The notes: generated by a model from the letters alone, not told the origin. Positions 1 to 8,080 are shown, counted from the first letter of the stretch. The stretch: DNA of 64,000 bases from Pedobacter changchengzhani (GCF_004354365.1 NZ_SJCY01000001.1:496001-560000), one strand, 5' to 3'. Numbers and translations: made by a program.

Positions 1-312
1 CATCACCCAGAAAATTATTTTAAAAATAGTTTCGGTATAATCAGTCGAGATGGGGAACAGCCGATACAAACGATAATTTTATTGTTTGATGAACAACAAG
101 CCAAATACATTAAGTCAATGCCTTTGCATGCAAGTCAGGTGATTTTGAAAGATACCGGCGATGAACTTTTAATCCAACTAGAAATGTACATTACATTCGA
201 TTTTGAAATGGAACTTCTTTCTTACGGGGAACATGTAGAGGTTATCGAGCCAATGGTTTTAAGAGATTCTTTGAAAAATAAATTACAAACAGCTTTAGAT
301 TATTACATCTGA
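1..312 (+). CDS. WYL-domain transcriptional regulator, C-terminal end (partial)
   Basis: The reading frame is open from the first base, so the gene begins outside the window; 103 residues remain. The visible part, with a run such as PIQTIILLFDEQQAKYIKSM and the ending around EPMVLRDSLKNKLQTALDYY, resembles the WYL/WCX C-terminal ligand-sensing region of helix-turn-helix regulators common in Bacteroidota. The DNA-binding part is not visible. A RhuM-Fic gene follows 38 bases downstream on the same strand. WYL regulators often sit beside defence or stress genes, but a functional link here is only inferred. The family assignment rests on the tail alone. Confidence 0.7.
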   Translation, partial: HHPENYFKNSFGIISRDGEQPIQTIILLFDEQQAKYIKSMPLHASQVILKDTGDELLIQLEMYITFDFEMELLSYGEHVEVIEPMVLRDSLKNKLQTALDYYI

Positions 313-350
313 TTTGTGATATCAAACTAAATATTATTTAACTTAACGTA

Positions 351-1334
351 ATGAATAAAGGCGAAATTATCATCTACAAAACAGACGAAGGTCTTCCTTC
401 GATTGATGTAAAATTAGAAGGAGATAAAATTTGGTTAACCCAGCAACAGATGGCGTTATTGTTTGACAGAGATTATAAAACGATTTCTAAGCATATAAAC
501 AATATTTTTAGAGAGGGTGAATTGGTTAGAGATTCAGTTGTCGCAAAAAATGCGACAACTGCCAGCGATGGTAAAATTTATCTGGTAGAGTTTTATGCTT
601 TAGATGTTATAATTTCAGTCGGTTATCGTGTGAAATCAAAAGAAGGCACAAAATTTCGCATTTGGGCAAATCAAATTTTAAAAGATTATTTGCTTAAAGG
701 TTATGCATTAAATAATAAATTATTAACAGAAAAAACGAAGCAATTTGATGAATTGAAACAAGCCATTAAACTGGTTGGCAATGTTCAAAATAATCAATTG
801 CTTGGAGAAGAAGAACTGAAAAGTACGTTTAAAATCCTTACAGATTATGTTTATGCGTTAGATATTTTAGATCGTTACGATCACCAGCAATTAGAATACA
901 CAGTATCTGATTTAAAAGGAGATTTTAGAATTGATTATGATGCTGCTATTGATGCAATAAATGATTTGAGAGTTAAATTTGGTGGAAGTAAACTTTTTGG
1001 AAATGAAAAGGATGATTCTTTTAAAGGCTCGTTAAATACAATTTATCAAACTTTTGATGCGGAAGAATTATATCCAAGTTTAGAAGAAAAAGCTGCGCAT
1101 CTTTTATATTTCGTTGTAAAAAATCATTCTTTTTCTGATGGGAACAAACGCATTGCAGCTTTTCTATTTGTTTGGTTCTTAGAAAGGAATAAACTTTTAT
1201 ACAATGAAAATGGAAATAAACGTATCGCCGATAATGCACTGGTTGCGTTAACATTGTTAATTGCAGAGAGTGATCCGGTCGAAAAAGAAATGATGATTAA
1301 GGTGATTGTTAATTTAATCAATTATAAAAATTAA
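351..1334 (+). CDS. RhuM-family protein fused to a Fic/Doc domain
   Basis: The protein has 327 residues. Residues 1-120 resemble the RhuM domain (GDKIWLTQQQMALLF, then SKHINNIFREGEL), a helical DNA-binding-like module seen in virulence-associated and phage-type proteins. The C-terminal half is a Fic fold with the motif HSFSDGNKR at residues 259-267. The catalytic His is present. The residue after GN is Lys, and the second Arg of AMP-transferring Fic proteins is replaced by Ala. This matches the Doc-type variant, whose P1 phage member phosphorylates EF-Tu. No separate antitoxin gene is seen beside it. Substrate and role (toxin, defence or regulation) cannot be settled from sequence. Confidence 0.85.
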   Translation: MNKGEIIIYKTDEGLPSIDVKLEGDKIWLTQQQMALLFDRDYKTISKHINNIFREGELVRDSVVAKNATTASDGKIYLVEFYALDVIISVGYRVKSKEGTKFRIWANQILKDYLLKGYALNNKLLTEKTKQFDELKQAIKLVGNVQNNQLLGEEELKSTFKILTDYVYALDILDRYDHQQLEYTVSDLKGDFRIDYDAAIDAINDLRVKFGGSKLFGNEKDDSFKGSLNTIYQTFDAEELYPSLEEKAAHLLYFVVKNHSFSDGNKRIAAFLFVWFLERNKLLYNENGNKRIADNALVALTLLIAESDPVEKEMMIKVIVNLINYKN

Positions 1335-1451
1335 GATTAACGCCTTAGTTGAAAATCGATTAACAACCTATTGTTGAGTATTGCACCCAAAAAGTTAATC
1401 GAAATCTAAATTTCTTCATTTGTTTTCTCATCGTAAATTTTAAAATACCAT

Positions 1452-1482
1452 TTTGGTTTTTGGTTCAAAATTTGTATTATTG
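1452..1482 (+). promoter_or_regulatory. Bacteroidota-type promoter before the small 1507 ORF
   Basis: TTTG at 1452-1455 is followed, after 19 bases, by TATTATTG at 1475-1482. This is one mismatch from the TAnnTTTG -7 consensus. The predicted start of transcription near 1489 lies about 18 bases before the ATG at 1507, with an AGAGG stretch between them. Confidence 0.45.
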
Positions 1483-1506
1483 TTAAAATAGAGAGGTTTT
1501 TTTGTC

Positions 1507-1617
1507 ATGAGTAAAGAAATATTAGCATTTTCAGTAGAGGTAGATGAAAAGTTTGATCTAAGTTTTAATTGGGTAGATGGTTTTTGGGCTACAGCACTTA
1601 AATTCTTTGGTAAATAA
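1507..1617 (+). CDS. Possible 36-residue small protein, unknown function
   Basis: An ATG frame encodes 36 residues, beginning MSKEILAFSVEVDEKFDLSF and ending in KFFGK. The C-terminal half is rich in Trp and Phe (NWVDGFWATALKFFGK) and could form an amphipathic, membrane-active segment. A promoter-like pair lies upstream, a purine-rich AGAGG lies 10 bases before the ATG, and hairpins with a T-run lie downstream, so the unit looks like a free-standing small gene. I do not recognise a family. It could be a small toxin, a leader or precursor peptide, or chance. Confidence 0.35.
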   Translation: MSKEILAFSVEVDEKFDLSFNWVDGFWATALKFFGK

Positions 1618-1641
1618 TTTTTTCAATCTAAATTTTTAACT

Positions 1642-1687
1642 GCGAGCAATTTCATTGTTCGCGTGTTGCGTTTGCGCAATGTTTTTT
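1642..1687 (+). terminator. Two hairpins followed by a T-run
   Basis: A 9-bp stem (GCGAGCAAT with ATTGTTCGC, one wobble pair) at 1642-1662 is followed by a short TTGCG/CGCAA hairpin at 1666-1679 and a run of T. This would end transcription of the small gene at 1507. The second stem is only 5 bp, so confidence is moderate. Confidence 0.4.
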
Positions 1688-1769
1688 CTCCAAACCCCAA
1701 AGGAGCTTTTAAAAGTATGGCGCTTTTTTTTAGCGTCAATATTTGTTCGTTACTTCTTAATTTTGGCCT

Positions 1770-1927
1770 TTTTACTTTGGTCTTTAGTCTTTAAGCTTTG
1801 GTCTTTCTGCTTCAAGCTTTGGTCTTTAGTCTTTCTGCTTCAAGCTTTGCGCTTAATCTTTGCTCTTTAGTCTTTAAGCTTTCTGCTTTGGTCTTTAGTC
1901 TTTCTGCTTTGGTCTTTCCGCTTTTAG
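1770..1927. repeat. Degenerate CTTTGGTCTTT/AGTCTTT/CTGCTT repeat
   Basis: About 160 bases are built almost only from shuffled words such as CTTTGGTCTTT, AGTCTTTAAG and CTGCTTCAAG. They are strongly pyrimidine-rich on the plus strand. The array sits directly upstream of rlmD and overlaps its likely -33 box. A 71-codon open frame across this area (from 1655) is repeat-derived and unlikely to be a gene. Confidence 0.8.
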
Positions 1928-1938
1928 CCTTATATTTG
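1908..1938 (+). promoter_or_regulatory. Promoter of rlmD
   Basis: TTTG at 1908-1911, 19 bases, then a perfect TATATTTG at 1931-1938. Only 7 bases separate the -7 box from the ATG at 1946, which predicts a leaderless or nearly leaderless transcript. The TTTG belongs to the repeat array. Confidence 0.65.
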
Positions 1939-1945
1939 CCAAATA

Positions 1946-3358
1946 ATGAGTAGAAAAAAACCAGGCGTTATCACTATAATTCCAAACGTACATATAATCG
2001 ATATTGCAGAAGAAGGTAAGGGCGTTGGCAAAGCCGATGAATTAGTCATTTTTGTTGATAAGGCTGTGCCGGGTGATGTAGTGGATGTTCGGTTGATGAA
2101 AAAAAAGAAGAATTTCGCAGAGGCAATAATTGATACATTGCATGAGAAATCTGATTTACGGGTAGAGCCATTTTGTCCGCATTTTGGTACTTGTGGCGGT
2201 TGCAAGTGGCAACACATGAGTTACGAAGCCCAACTAAAATTTAAGCAAAAAAATGTTGAGGCTGCATTACAGCGCCTTGGCAAAATAGATACTTCGGGTA
2301 TTGAGCCAATTTTAGGTTCGGTTAAAAATAGATATTACCGCAATAAATTAGAGTTTACTTTTTCTAATAAGCGTTGGTTAGAGAAAATCGATATGGAGCG
2401 AGATGAGGAATTTGATATGAACGCTTTAGGCTTCCATGTTCCATTGCGTTTTGATAAAATTTTAGATATAGATCATTGCTATCTGCAAGAAGAGCCTTCA
2501 AACTCAATCAGAAACGCAGTGCGTAATTATGCAACTGAAAATAACATCTCGTTTTACGATTTACGCAATCACGAAGGCGCTTTACGCAATCTAATCATCC
2601 GTACTTCATCTACCGGCGAAGTGATGATTGTAGTTGTATTCGCTTATCCGGAGCAAGAGCAGGTTGATGGTTTGATGAATTTTCTGAAGGCTGAATTTCC
2701 GCAAGTAAATGCTTTGCTTTATATCGTTAACCAAAAGAAAAACGATACTATTTTTGATCAGGAAGTAATCACTTTCGCTGGTAGAGATCATATTTTCGAA
2801 GAGATGGACGGCATCCGTTTTAAAATAGGAGCGAAATCTTTTTATCAAACCAACTCCGATCAAGCTTTCGAATTGTATAAAATAACCAGAGATTTTGCCG
2901 ATTTTAAAGGCGATGAACTGGTTTACGATTTATACACTGGCGCAGGAACAATAGCAAATTTTATTGCTAAAAACGTTAAGCAAGTGATTGGTGTAGAATA
3001 TGTGCCAACGGCTATTGAAGATGCAAAATTCAATTCGGAATTAAATGGAATTAGCAACACCCAGTTTTATGCTGGTGATATGAAGGATATTTTAACTTCG
3101 GAGTTTATTGCAACCCACGGTAAGCCTGATGTTGTAATTACCGATCCACCAAGAGCTGGTATGCACGCCGATGTTGTACAGCGTTTGCTGGAAATGGAAG
3201 CCGAAAAGATTGTGTATGTAAGCTGTAACGCCGCTACGCAAGCAAGAGATTTAGAATTATTAAAAGATAAATACGATGTCGCAAGGATTAAACCAGTAGA
3301 TATGTTTCCGCATACGCAACACGTAGAAAATGTAGTTTTATTAAGGTTGAAGGGTTAA
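1946..3358 (+). CDS. rlmD: 23S rRNA (uracil-5-)-methyltransferase, RlmD/RumA family
   Basis: The protein has 470 residues, the normal length. It methylates C5 of a uracil in 23S rRNA (U1939 in the E. coli enzyme) using S-adenosylmethionine. An N-terminal TRAM-like region precedes a [4Fe-4S] cysteine cluster, with Cys77, Cys83 and Cys86 visible in CPHFGTCGGC. The SAM motif DLYTGAGTIANF, the DPPRAGMH motif and the catalytic cysteine in YVSCNAATQ follow. The start is fixed by a promoter box 7 bases upstream. The last codons run into a GGTTGAGG-type repeat array. Exact rRNA specificity (RlmD versus RlmCD) is not provable here. Confidence 0.92.
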   Translation: MSRKKPGVITIIPNVHIIDIAEEGKGVGKADELVIFVDKAVPGDVVDVRLMKKKKNFAEAIIDTLHEKSDLRVEPFCPHFGTCGGCKWQHMSYEAQLKFKQKNVEAALQRLGKIDTSGIEPILGSVKNRYYRNKLEFTFSNKRWLEKIDMERDEEFDMNALGFHVPLRFDKILDIDHCYLQEEPSNSIRNAVRNYATENNISFYDLRNHEGALRNLIIRTSSTGEVMIVVVFAYPEQEQVDGLMNFLKAEFPQVNALLYIVNQKKNDTIFDQEVITFAGRDHIFEEMDGIRFKIGAKSFYQTNSDQAFELYKITRDFADFKGDELVYDLYTGAGTIANFIAKNVKQVIGVEYVPTAIEDAKFNSELNGISNTQFYAGDMKDILTSEFIATHGKPDVVITDPPRAGMHADVVQRLLEMEAEKIVYVSCNAATQARDLELLKDKYDVARIKPVDMFPHTQHVENVVLLRLKG

Positions 3359-3458
3359 GACTGAGGTTGAGACCGAGATTGAGGTTAAGATTGAGACTGA
3401 GGTTGAGACTGAGGTTGAGGTTAAGGTTGAGACCGAGACTGAGGTTAAGATCTTGAAG
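3344..3458. repeat. Degenerate AGACTGAGGTTGAGG tandem repeat
   Basis: A purine-rich array of words such as ACTGAGGTTGAG, ACCGAGATTGAGG and TTAAGGTTGAG starts in the last codons of rlmD. A complementary stretch (AACCTCAGTCTTAACCTC and onward) lies at 3523-3550, so the transcript could fold into a long imperfect stem with a loop of about 65 bases. This could act as a terminator-like or mRNA-protecting structure; that role is inferred. Confidence 0.8.
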
Positions 3459-3561
3459 GTTAAAATATTAGATAAAATTTAAAAGAGTGGATGATTAATG
3501 GATCGGGTTGGACAATGCATTTAAACCTCAGTCTTAACCTCAACCTCAAATTATTTGTTAA

Positions 3562-3969
3562 ATGGATAGAGAAGAATTATTAAGCGCAACGCCAGAAGAT
3601 AGCGGAGAGCCGCAAAAGAAAAAGGAAAGTCCGCTGGTTAGTTTAGAAAAAGATTTAGAATTTTATGCCGATGCGATAAAAGAAGTGTCGATTGAAATTA
3701 TGGTAGAAGGGATTTCAAAAAACCCAATTTTTATTGCGCATCAACACGAAGTGAGTATTGGCGAAGTAATTCTAAATAAAGAAGAGCTGGGCACCGATTG
3801 GACTATCCAAGCTTCTACTGTAGAAGAGTTTGTTGAAAAAGGCATTATTAGTAAAGAAAAAAGAGAACCTTTTTTACGAGCGTATAAAAAGCCAGAAAAT
3901 TTTATGTGCGTATTTGTTATTGTGCCAGAAGGTGCAAATTTTATTTACTATCCATACAAAAATGATTAA
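3562..3969 (+). CDS. Conserved-looking hypothetical protein (135 aa)
   Basis: A soluble, charged protein with no signal peptide or membrane segment. The first 25 residues are low-complexity and Glu/Lys-rich. The remainder looks like a compact alpha/beta domain (SIEIMVEGISKNPIFIAHQH and, near the end, FMCVFVIVPEGANFIYYPYK). I do not recognise a named family. The frame has codon usage like its neighbours, and the ATG follows the repeat arm at 3523-3550. It stands alone between rlmD and a phosphoribosyltransferase. Confidence 0.75.
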   Translation: MDREELLSATPEDSGEPQKKKESPLVSLEKDLEFYADAIKEVSIEIMVEGISKNPIFIAHQHEVSIGEVILNKEELGTDWTIQASTVEEFVEKGIISKEKREPFLRAYKKPENFMCVFVIVPEGANFIYYPYKND

Positions 3970-4051
3970 AGCTAACTCGAATTTTTACAATTAATTGAAA
4001 TTGTTTGAATTTTATGCTTAAAATCGTTCTTTTTGTATATAAACCCGCTTT

Positions 4052-4567
4052 ATGAAAATGGCTACATCTCAATTACTTATTTTAAATAAAAAGCAAATAC
4101 AACAAAAGATAGATCGTATTGCCTACCAAATTTTGGAAGATAACTTAAATGAGAAAGAAGTTGTACTTGCTGGTATTTGGGATAGAGGCTATAAAATTGC
4201 TTTGCGACTTGAAAAGGTTTTAAAAGAAATTGCCGATTTCAAAATTACAATGTTGCGCATAGATTTAGAACGCGAAAGCAGTAAGTTGATTGCCAAAACG
4301 GATTTAGATGAAAGCCATTGGAAAAATAAAGTGATTATCATTGTTGATGATGTTTTAAATAGTGGTAAAACTTTAGCATATGGATTGGGTGTTTTCTTAA
4401 ATACACCGCACAAAAAAATCCGAACGGTGGTTTTGGTAGATAGAAGCCATAAAATTTTCCCGATAGCGACAGATTTTGTGGGCGTAGAACTTTCAACTAT
4501 TTTAAAGGAACATGTGGATGTTATTGTTGATGTTGCAGGTGAGGAAGATCGGGTTTATTTGAGCTAA
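4052..4567 (+). CDS. Phosphoribosyltransferase family protein (PyrR/Hpt-like)
   Basis: A 171-residue type I phosphoribosyltransferase fold. The PRPP-binding signature VIIIVDDVLNSGKTLAYG lies near residues 100-117, and an early AGIWDRGYKIALRL segment matches the beta-strand and loop that bind pyrophosphate. Such proteins salvage purines or bind uridine nucleotides (PyrR-like). The base specificity cannot be read from the sequence, and no pyr genes are nearby. Translation could start at Met1 or at Met3, since the frame begins MKMATS. Confidence 0.85.
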   Translation: MKMATSQLLILNKKQIQQKIDRIAYQILEDNLNEKEVVLAGIWDRGYKIALRLEKVLKEIADFKITMLRIDLERESSKLIAKTDLDESHWKNKVIIIVDDVLNSGKTLAYGLGVFLNTPHKKIRTVVLVDRSHKIFPIATDFVGVELSTILKEHVDVIVDVAGEEDRVYLS

Positions 4568-4801
4568 TGTTATGCGTATTACGAATGTGTCTTTCCTATT
4601 TCTATGTATCGCCCTCGTTTGTAACGATGATGTTTGAAGACAGCGATTACATCGCGATAAAACTATCTTTTGAAGTTTAGAAATATGCTTTTCGTTATAA
4701 AACACCACTTAAATTGGTAATAGCAATTTTTTGTTTATCTAACAAAATCCTACCCAAACTTTACATTTGCAATTTCCCGCAAATTTTTGCAATTTCCCAG
4801 C

Positions 4802-5425
4802 ATGTATCATCCACGAAAAAATAAGTTAATTTACCGCTTTTTCTGTTGGTATATTCAGTACCTAATTGATAAGGATTTTGATGCATTCAATTACAATAAT
4901 TTAAAGCCCAATCAAGATGCTTCAATTCTAATTCTGGCAAATCATTTTAGTTGGTGGGATGGATTTTTTATTTTCTACATCAATAAAAAGTTATTTAAAA
5001 AGAATTTTCATGTTTTAGTAAATGAAGAAAATTTTAAAAAAGTAGGGTTTTTAAAATATGTAGGGGCGTTTGCGGCCGAACATAAAGGCAAAGATATCAT
5101 TGATATGCTGAGTTATGCCGGTAAACTTTTAGATGATGCCAATAATTTAGTGCTTGTTTTTCCGCAAGGGAAATTATATTCTAATCATGTTAAGGGCATA
5201 ACTTTTGAAAAAGGCGTAATGCAAATGATTAAAGCAAGTACTAAAAAAATCGATATAATTTTTTCGACAACTTTGATCGATTATTTTGCAAAGCGAAAAC
5301 CTACCGCCAACACCTATTTGCAAAAATGGGAAACTGAAGAATATGTGAGTTTGCAGTTATTAAAGAGTGCTTACAATAAGCATTATGAGCAAGCTGTTTC
5401 GAAACAAACAAAACTCGAAGAATGA
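4802..5425 (+). CDS. Lysophospholipid acyltransferase family (PlsC-like)
   Basis: The protein has 207 residues from the ATG at 4802; an upstream in-frame TTG at 4787 is less likely. The acyltransferase HX4D motif is visible in NHFSWWDGFF, and FPQGKLYS matches the glycerolipid-binding motif. A TACATTTG box at 4762-4769 precedes it. The stop overlaps the start of the next gene (ATGA), so it is the first gene of a carotenoid/isoprenoid run. In that context it may acylate a carotenoid glycoside rather than glycerol phosphate. That is inference from position only. Confidence 0.85.
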   Translation: MYHPRKNKLIYRFFCWYIQYLIDKDFDAFNYNNLKPNQDASILILANHFSWWDGFFIFYINKKLFKKNFHVLVNEENFKKVGFLKYVGAFAAEHKGKDIIDMLSYAGKLLDDANNLVLVFPQGKLYSNHVKGITFEKGVMQMIKASTKKIDIIFSTTLIDYFAKRKPTANTYLQKWETEEYVSLQLLKSAYNKHYEQAVSKQTKLEE

Positions 5426-6519
5426 CGATTTATATCTACGCAATTTTAATTTTTTTAGTCATTCGGTTTTCTGTAACTGTATTTAATTTTCTTTCTAATC
5501 CAAAATTACCGAAAACTGTTAAGCATTACAGCGATTTAGTCTCCATTTTAATTCCAGCTCGAAACGAAGAAGAGAACATTCTTCAACTGCTCATTTCCAT
5601 ACAAAAACAAGATTATATTAAGTATGAGGTATTTGTTTTAGATGATAATAGTACGGACGATACATTTAAGCTAGTGCAAAATTTTGCTTTATCGAACCCC
5701 CAATTTAGTGTTGTAAAAGGTAAGGAATTACCAAGCGGTTGGTTAGGTAAAAATTTTGCTTGTCACCAACTTGCCCAACTCGCTACCGGGAAATATTTTT
5801 TGTTTCTCGATGCAGATGAAACTATCGAAAAAGCCTTTATAAATAGCTTAATTAATCGTTTTGAATCAGGCGATTTAGCTTTGCTCAGTATTTTTACCAA
5901 TCAAGTAATGAAAACTATTGGCGAAAAATTGGCAGTTCCATTGATGCACTTCATCCTACTAAATCTGTTGCCTCTACGCTTGGTTAGGTTATCTAATAAT
6001 CCAGCTTTTGCTGCGGCAAGCGGACAATGTATGTTTTTTAATGCTAAAAATTATTTGACGAATAATTGGCATGAGCGCGTGAAAAGCAAGGTTGTGGAAG
6101 ATGTTGAGATTATGAAGTTGGTTAAGCAAGAAAAATTTAATGCCGAAGCCTTGCTCGGTAATGGGTTGATTTATTGCAGAATGTATAAAAACCTGAACGA
6201 GAGTTTGCAAGGCTTTAGTAAAAATTTACTTGCAGGTTTTGGAAATAACATCATAATATTGCTATTTTACCAGCTTTTAGTAGTGGTAGGGCCAGTAATG
6301 TTATTGCTAAATTATAAATTTACGCTATTGGCATTACCTTTTACACTTATATTTTTAAGTAGAATAATGATTTCGTATTTATCGGGGCAAAAAGTTTTAA
6401 TGAATTTAATTTTGCATCCATTACAAATGTTTTTCTTTTTAATCATTTCGTTAATTTCAATAGTAAAATATATTTTTAAAATAGGCACATGGAAGGGCAG
6501 ACAGATCAAAACGATTTAA
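5422..6519 (+). CDS. Family 2 glycosyltransferase, carotenoid-cluster type
   Basis: A 365-residue membrane-bound GT-A enzyme. An N-terminal hydrophobic segment is followed by the nucleotide-sugar domain (SILIPARNEEENI, VLDDNSTDDT) and a DxD motif in FLDADETIE. Several C-terminal membrane segments follow (GPVMLLLNYKFTLLALPFTL and others). It overlaps the acyltransferase by 4 bases and the CruF-like gene by 31 bases, which points to translational coupling. The position suggests a CrtQ-like carotenoid glycosyltransferase. The sugar and acceptor are not determinable here. Confidence 0.85.
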   Translation: MTIYIYAILIFLVIRFSVTVFNFLSNPKLPKTVKHYSDLVSILIPARNEEENILQLLISIQKQDYIKYEVFVLDDNSTDDTFKLVQNFALSNPQFSVVKGKELPSGWLGKNFACHQLAQLATGKYFLFLDADETIEKAFINSLINRFESGDLALLSIFTNQVMKTIGEKLAVPLMHFILLNLLPLRLVRLSNNPAFAAASGQCMFFNAKNYLTNNWHERVKSKVVEDVEIMKLVKQEKFNAEALLGNGLIYCRMYKNLNESLQGFSKNLLAGFGNNIIILLFYQLLVVVGPVMLLLNYKFTLLALPFTLIFLSRIMISYLSGQKVLMNLILHPLQMFFFLIISLISIVKYIFKIGTWKGRQIKTI

Positions 6520-7145
6520 AAATTAAGCAACTCTCGGTTGCAATTATTATTATTTTTCATTCGGTAGGTTTACTTGGGTTTCTAATTCCGGTTGCACAAC
6601 CTTACTTTACTAAATTAGTGCCATACCATTTGTTATTGATGTTTGCGGTAATCATTTTTTCTTATAATGCTGATATTAAAAGATTTGCTTTGTTTGTTAC
6701 AGGCGTTTTTATTTGTGGCTATTTGGTTGAGGTGTTGGGCGTACACACAGGTAAAATTTTCGGTAGTTATTACTATGGCGATACATTAGGATACAAAATT
6801 GCAGCGGTGCCGTTGTTAATGGGCGTAAATTGGGTGATTTTAATTTTTAGTGTCGGCCAAATGATGAAGGCGTTTAAAATTAGAAATACGATTGTAGCAT
6901 CTCTTATTGGCGGACTTTGTTTAATCGGTTTAGATTTCTTTTTAGAACCCGTAGCCATGAAATTTAATTACTGGTTGTGGGATTATCGTGACATTCCGGC
7001 TCAAAATTTTCTGGCTTGGTTTATCGTCTCCGTCATCTTATTGAAATTTTATTATGCATTAGGGATTAAACAGCAGAAATACATCGGTACAACCATGTTT
7101 GTGGCGCAGTTAATATTTTTCGCCGTGTTGTATTTCGCAATCTGA
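6489..7145 (+). CDS. Carotenoid biosynthesis protein, CruF/DUF422 family
   Basis: A polytopic membrane protein of 218 residues with about six hydrophobic segments. Conserved stretches such as EVLGVHTGKIFGSYYYG and LDFFLEPVAMKFNYWLWD are typical of the DUF422 family. Characterised CruF members are carotenoid 1',2'-hydratases acting on acyclic psi ends, as of gamma-carotene. It begins inside the 3' end of the glycosyltransferase and is followed 28 bases later by ispH. Together with a ketolase gene nearby, this suggests a hydroxylated, ketolated and perhaps glycosylated carotenoid. Confidence 0.88.
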   Translation: MEGQTDQNDLKIKQLSVAIIIIFHSVGLLGFLIPVAQPYFTKLVPYHLLLMFAVIIFSYNADIKRFALFVTGVFICGYLVEVLGVHTGKIFGSYYYGDTLGYKIAAVPLLMGVNWVILIFSVGQMMKAFKIRNTIVASLIGGLCLIGLDFFLEPVAMKFNYWLWDYRDIPAQNFLAWFIVSVILLKFYYALGIKQQKYIGTTMFVAQLIFFAVLYFAI

Positions 7146-7173
7146 TCGGATTTTTGCTTAATTTTGTAACACA

Positions 7174-8022
7174 ATGAGTTATAATTTAAACGTTAATATT
7201 GATAAGTCATCTGGGTTTTGTTTCGGTGTGGTTTACGCAATAGAAATGGCCGAAGATATTTTAGATAATGAAGGTTATTTATACTGTTTGGGCGATATTG
7301 TGCACAATGACGAAGAGGTACAGCGCTTAACAAAGCGAGGTCTGAAAATTATCGATCATGAATTTTTAAAAAATTTAAAAAACGAAAAGGTATTAATTAG
7401 AGCACACGGTGAAGCTCCATCTACTTACGAGCTTGCCTTAAATAATAATTTAACCCTTATTGATGCATCATGCCCTGTGGTTTTAAAGTTGCAAAACCGC
7501 ATAAAAAACTCGCATGATGATGATGAACAAATTTTAATTTTTGGCAAACATGGGCATGCCGAAGTAATTGCTTTACAGGGCCAAACTAACGGACAAGCAA
7601 TTGTTTTTCAGGATTTGGCAGAACTAGATAACGTTACTTTGCCACAAAAATTTACATTGTATAGCCAAACTACAAAAAGTACAGATAAGTTTTACCACAT
7701 AAAAGATGAACTTATTCAACGCGGTTACGATGTAAAAGCCAACGATACAATCTGCAGGCAGGTATCTAACCGTTACCAAGAGTTAGAAAACTTCGTTGTA
7801 AATTATAATAAAATTATTTTCGTTTCAGGTAAAAAGTCCTCTAACGGAAAAGTACTTTATGATGTTTGTAAAAAGTATAACAATGAATCGTATTTTGTTT
7901 CTAGTGTAGAAGAAATAGATCAAAATTGGTTTGCCGAAAGTGATAAAGTTGGTATTTGTGGCGCCACTTCTACGCCAATGTGGCTAATGGAAAAAGTAAA
8001 AAATGCTTTAGAGCAGTTTTAG
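7174..8022 (+). CDS. ispH: 4-hydroxy-3-methylbut-2-enyl diphosphate reductase
   Basis: The last step of the MEP pathway, giving IPP and DMAPP. The 282-residue protein keeps the three Fe-S cysteines, in SSGFCFGVVYAI, DASCPVVLKL and DTICRQVSNRYQ, as well as the SQTTKST loop and the closing GICGATSTPMWL motif. A TAATTTTG -7 box ends 7 bases before the ATG, so it may have its own promoter despite lying within the carotenoid run. Placement between CruF-like and CrtW-like genes couples precursor supply with pigment formation. Confidence 0.95.
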   Translation: MSYNLNVNIDKSSGFCFGVVYAIEMAEDILDNEGYLYCLGDIVHNDEEVQRLTKRGLKIIDHEFLKNLKNEKVLIRAHGEAPSTYELALNNNLTLIDASCPVVLKLQNRIKNSHDDDEQILIFGKHGHAEVIALQGQTNGQAIVFQDLAELDNVTLPQKFTLYSQTTKSTDKFYHIKDELIQRGYDVKANDTICRQVSNRYQELENFVVNYNKIIFVSGKKSSNGKVLYDVCKKYNNESYFVSSVEEIDQNWFAESDKVGICGATSTPMWLMEKVKNALEQF

Positions 8023-8080
8023 CTTTTACGATTGCGATAAATACTGTTCTTGTTTTAATTGATTTAAAAGCTAATATTTA

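Noticed and set aside
1655..1870. 71-codon plus-strand frame
   Set aside because: It is translated from hairpin and CTTTGGTCTTT repeat DNA and overlaps the rlmD promoter array; composition is Leu/Phe/Trp by virtue of the repeat.
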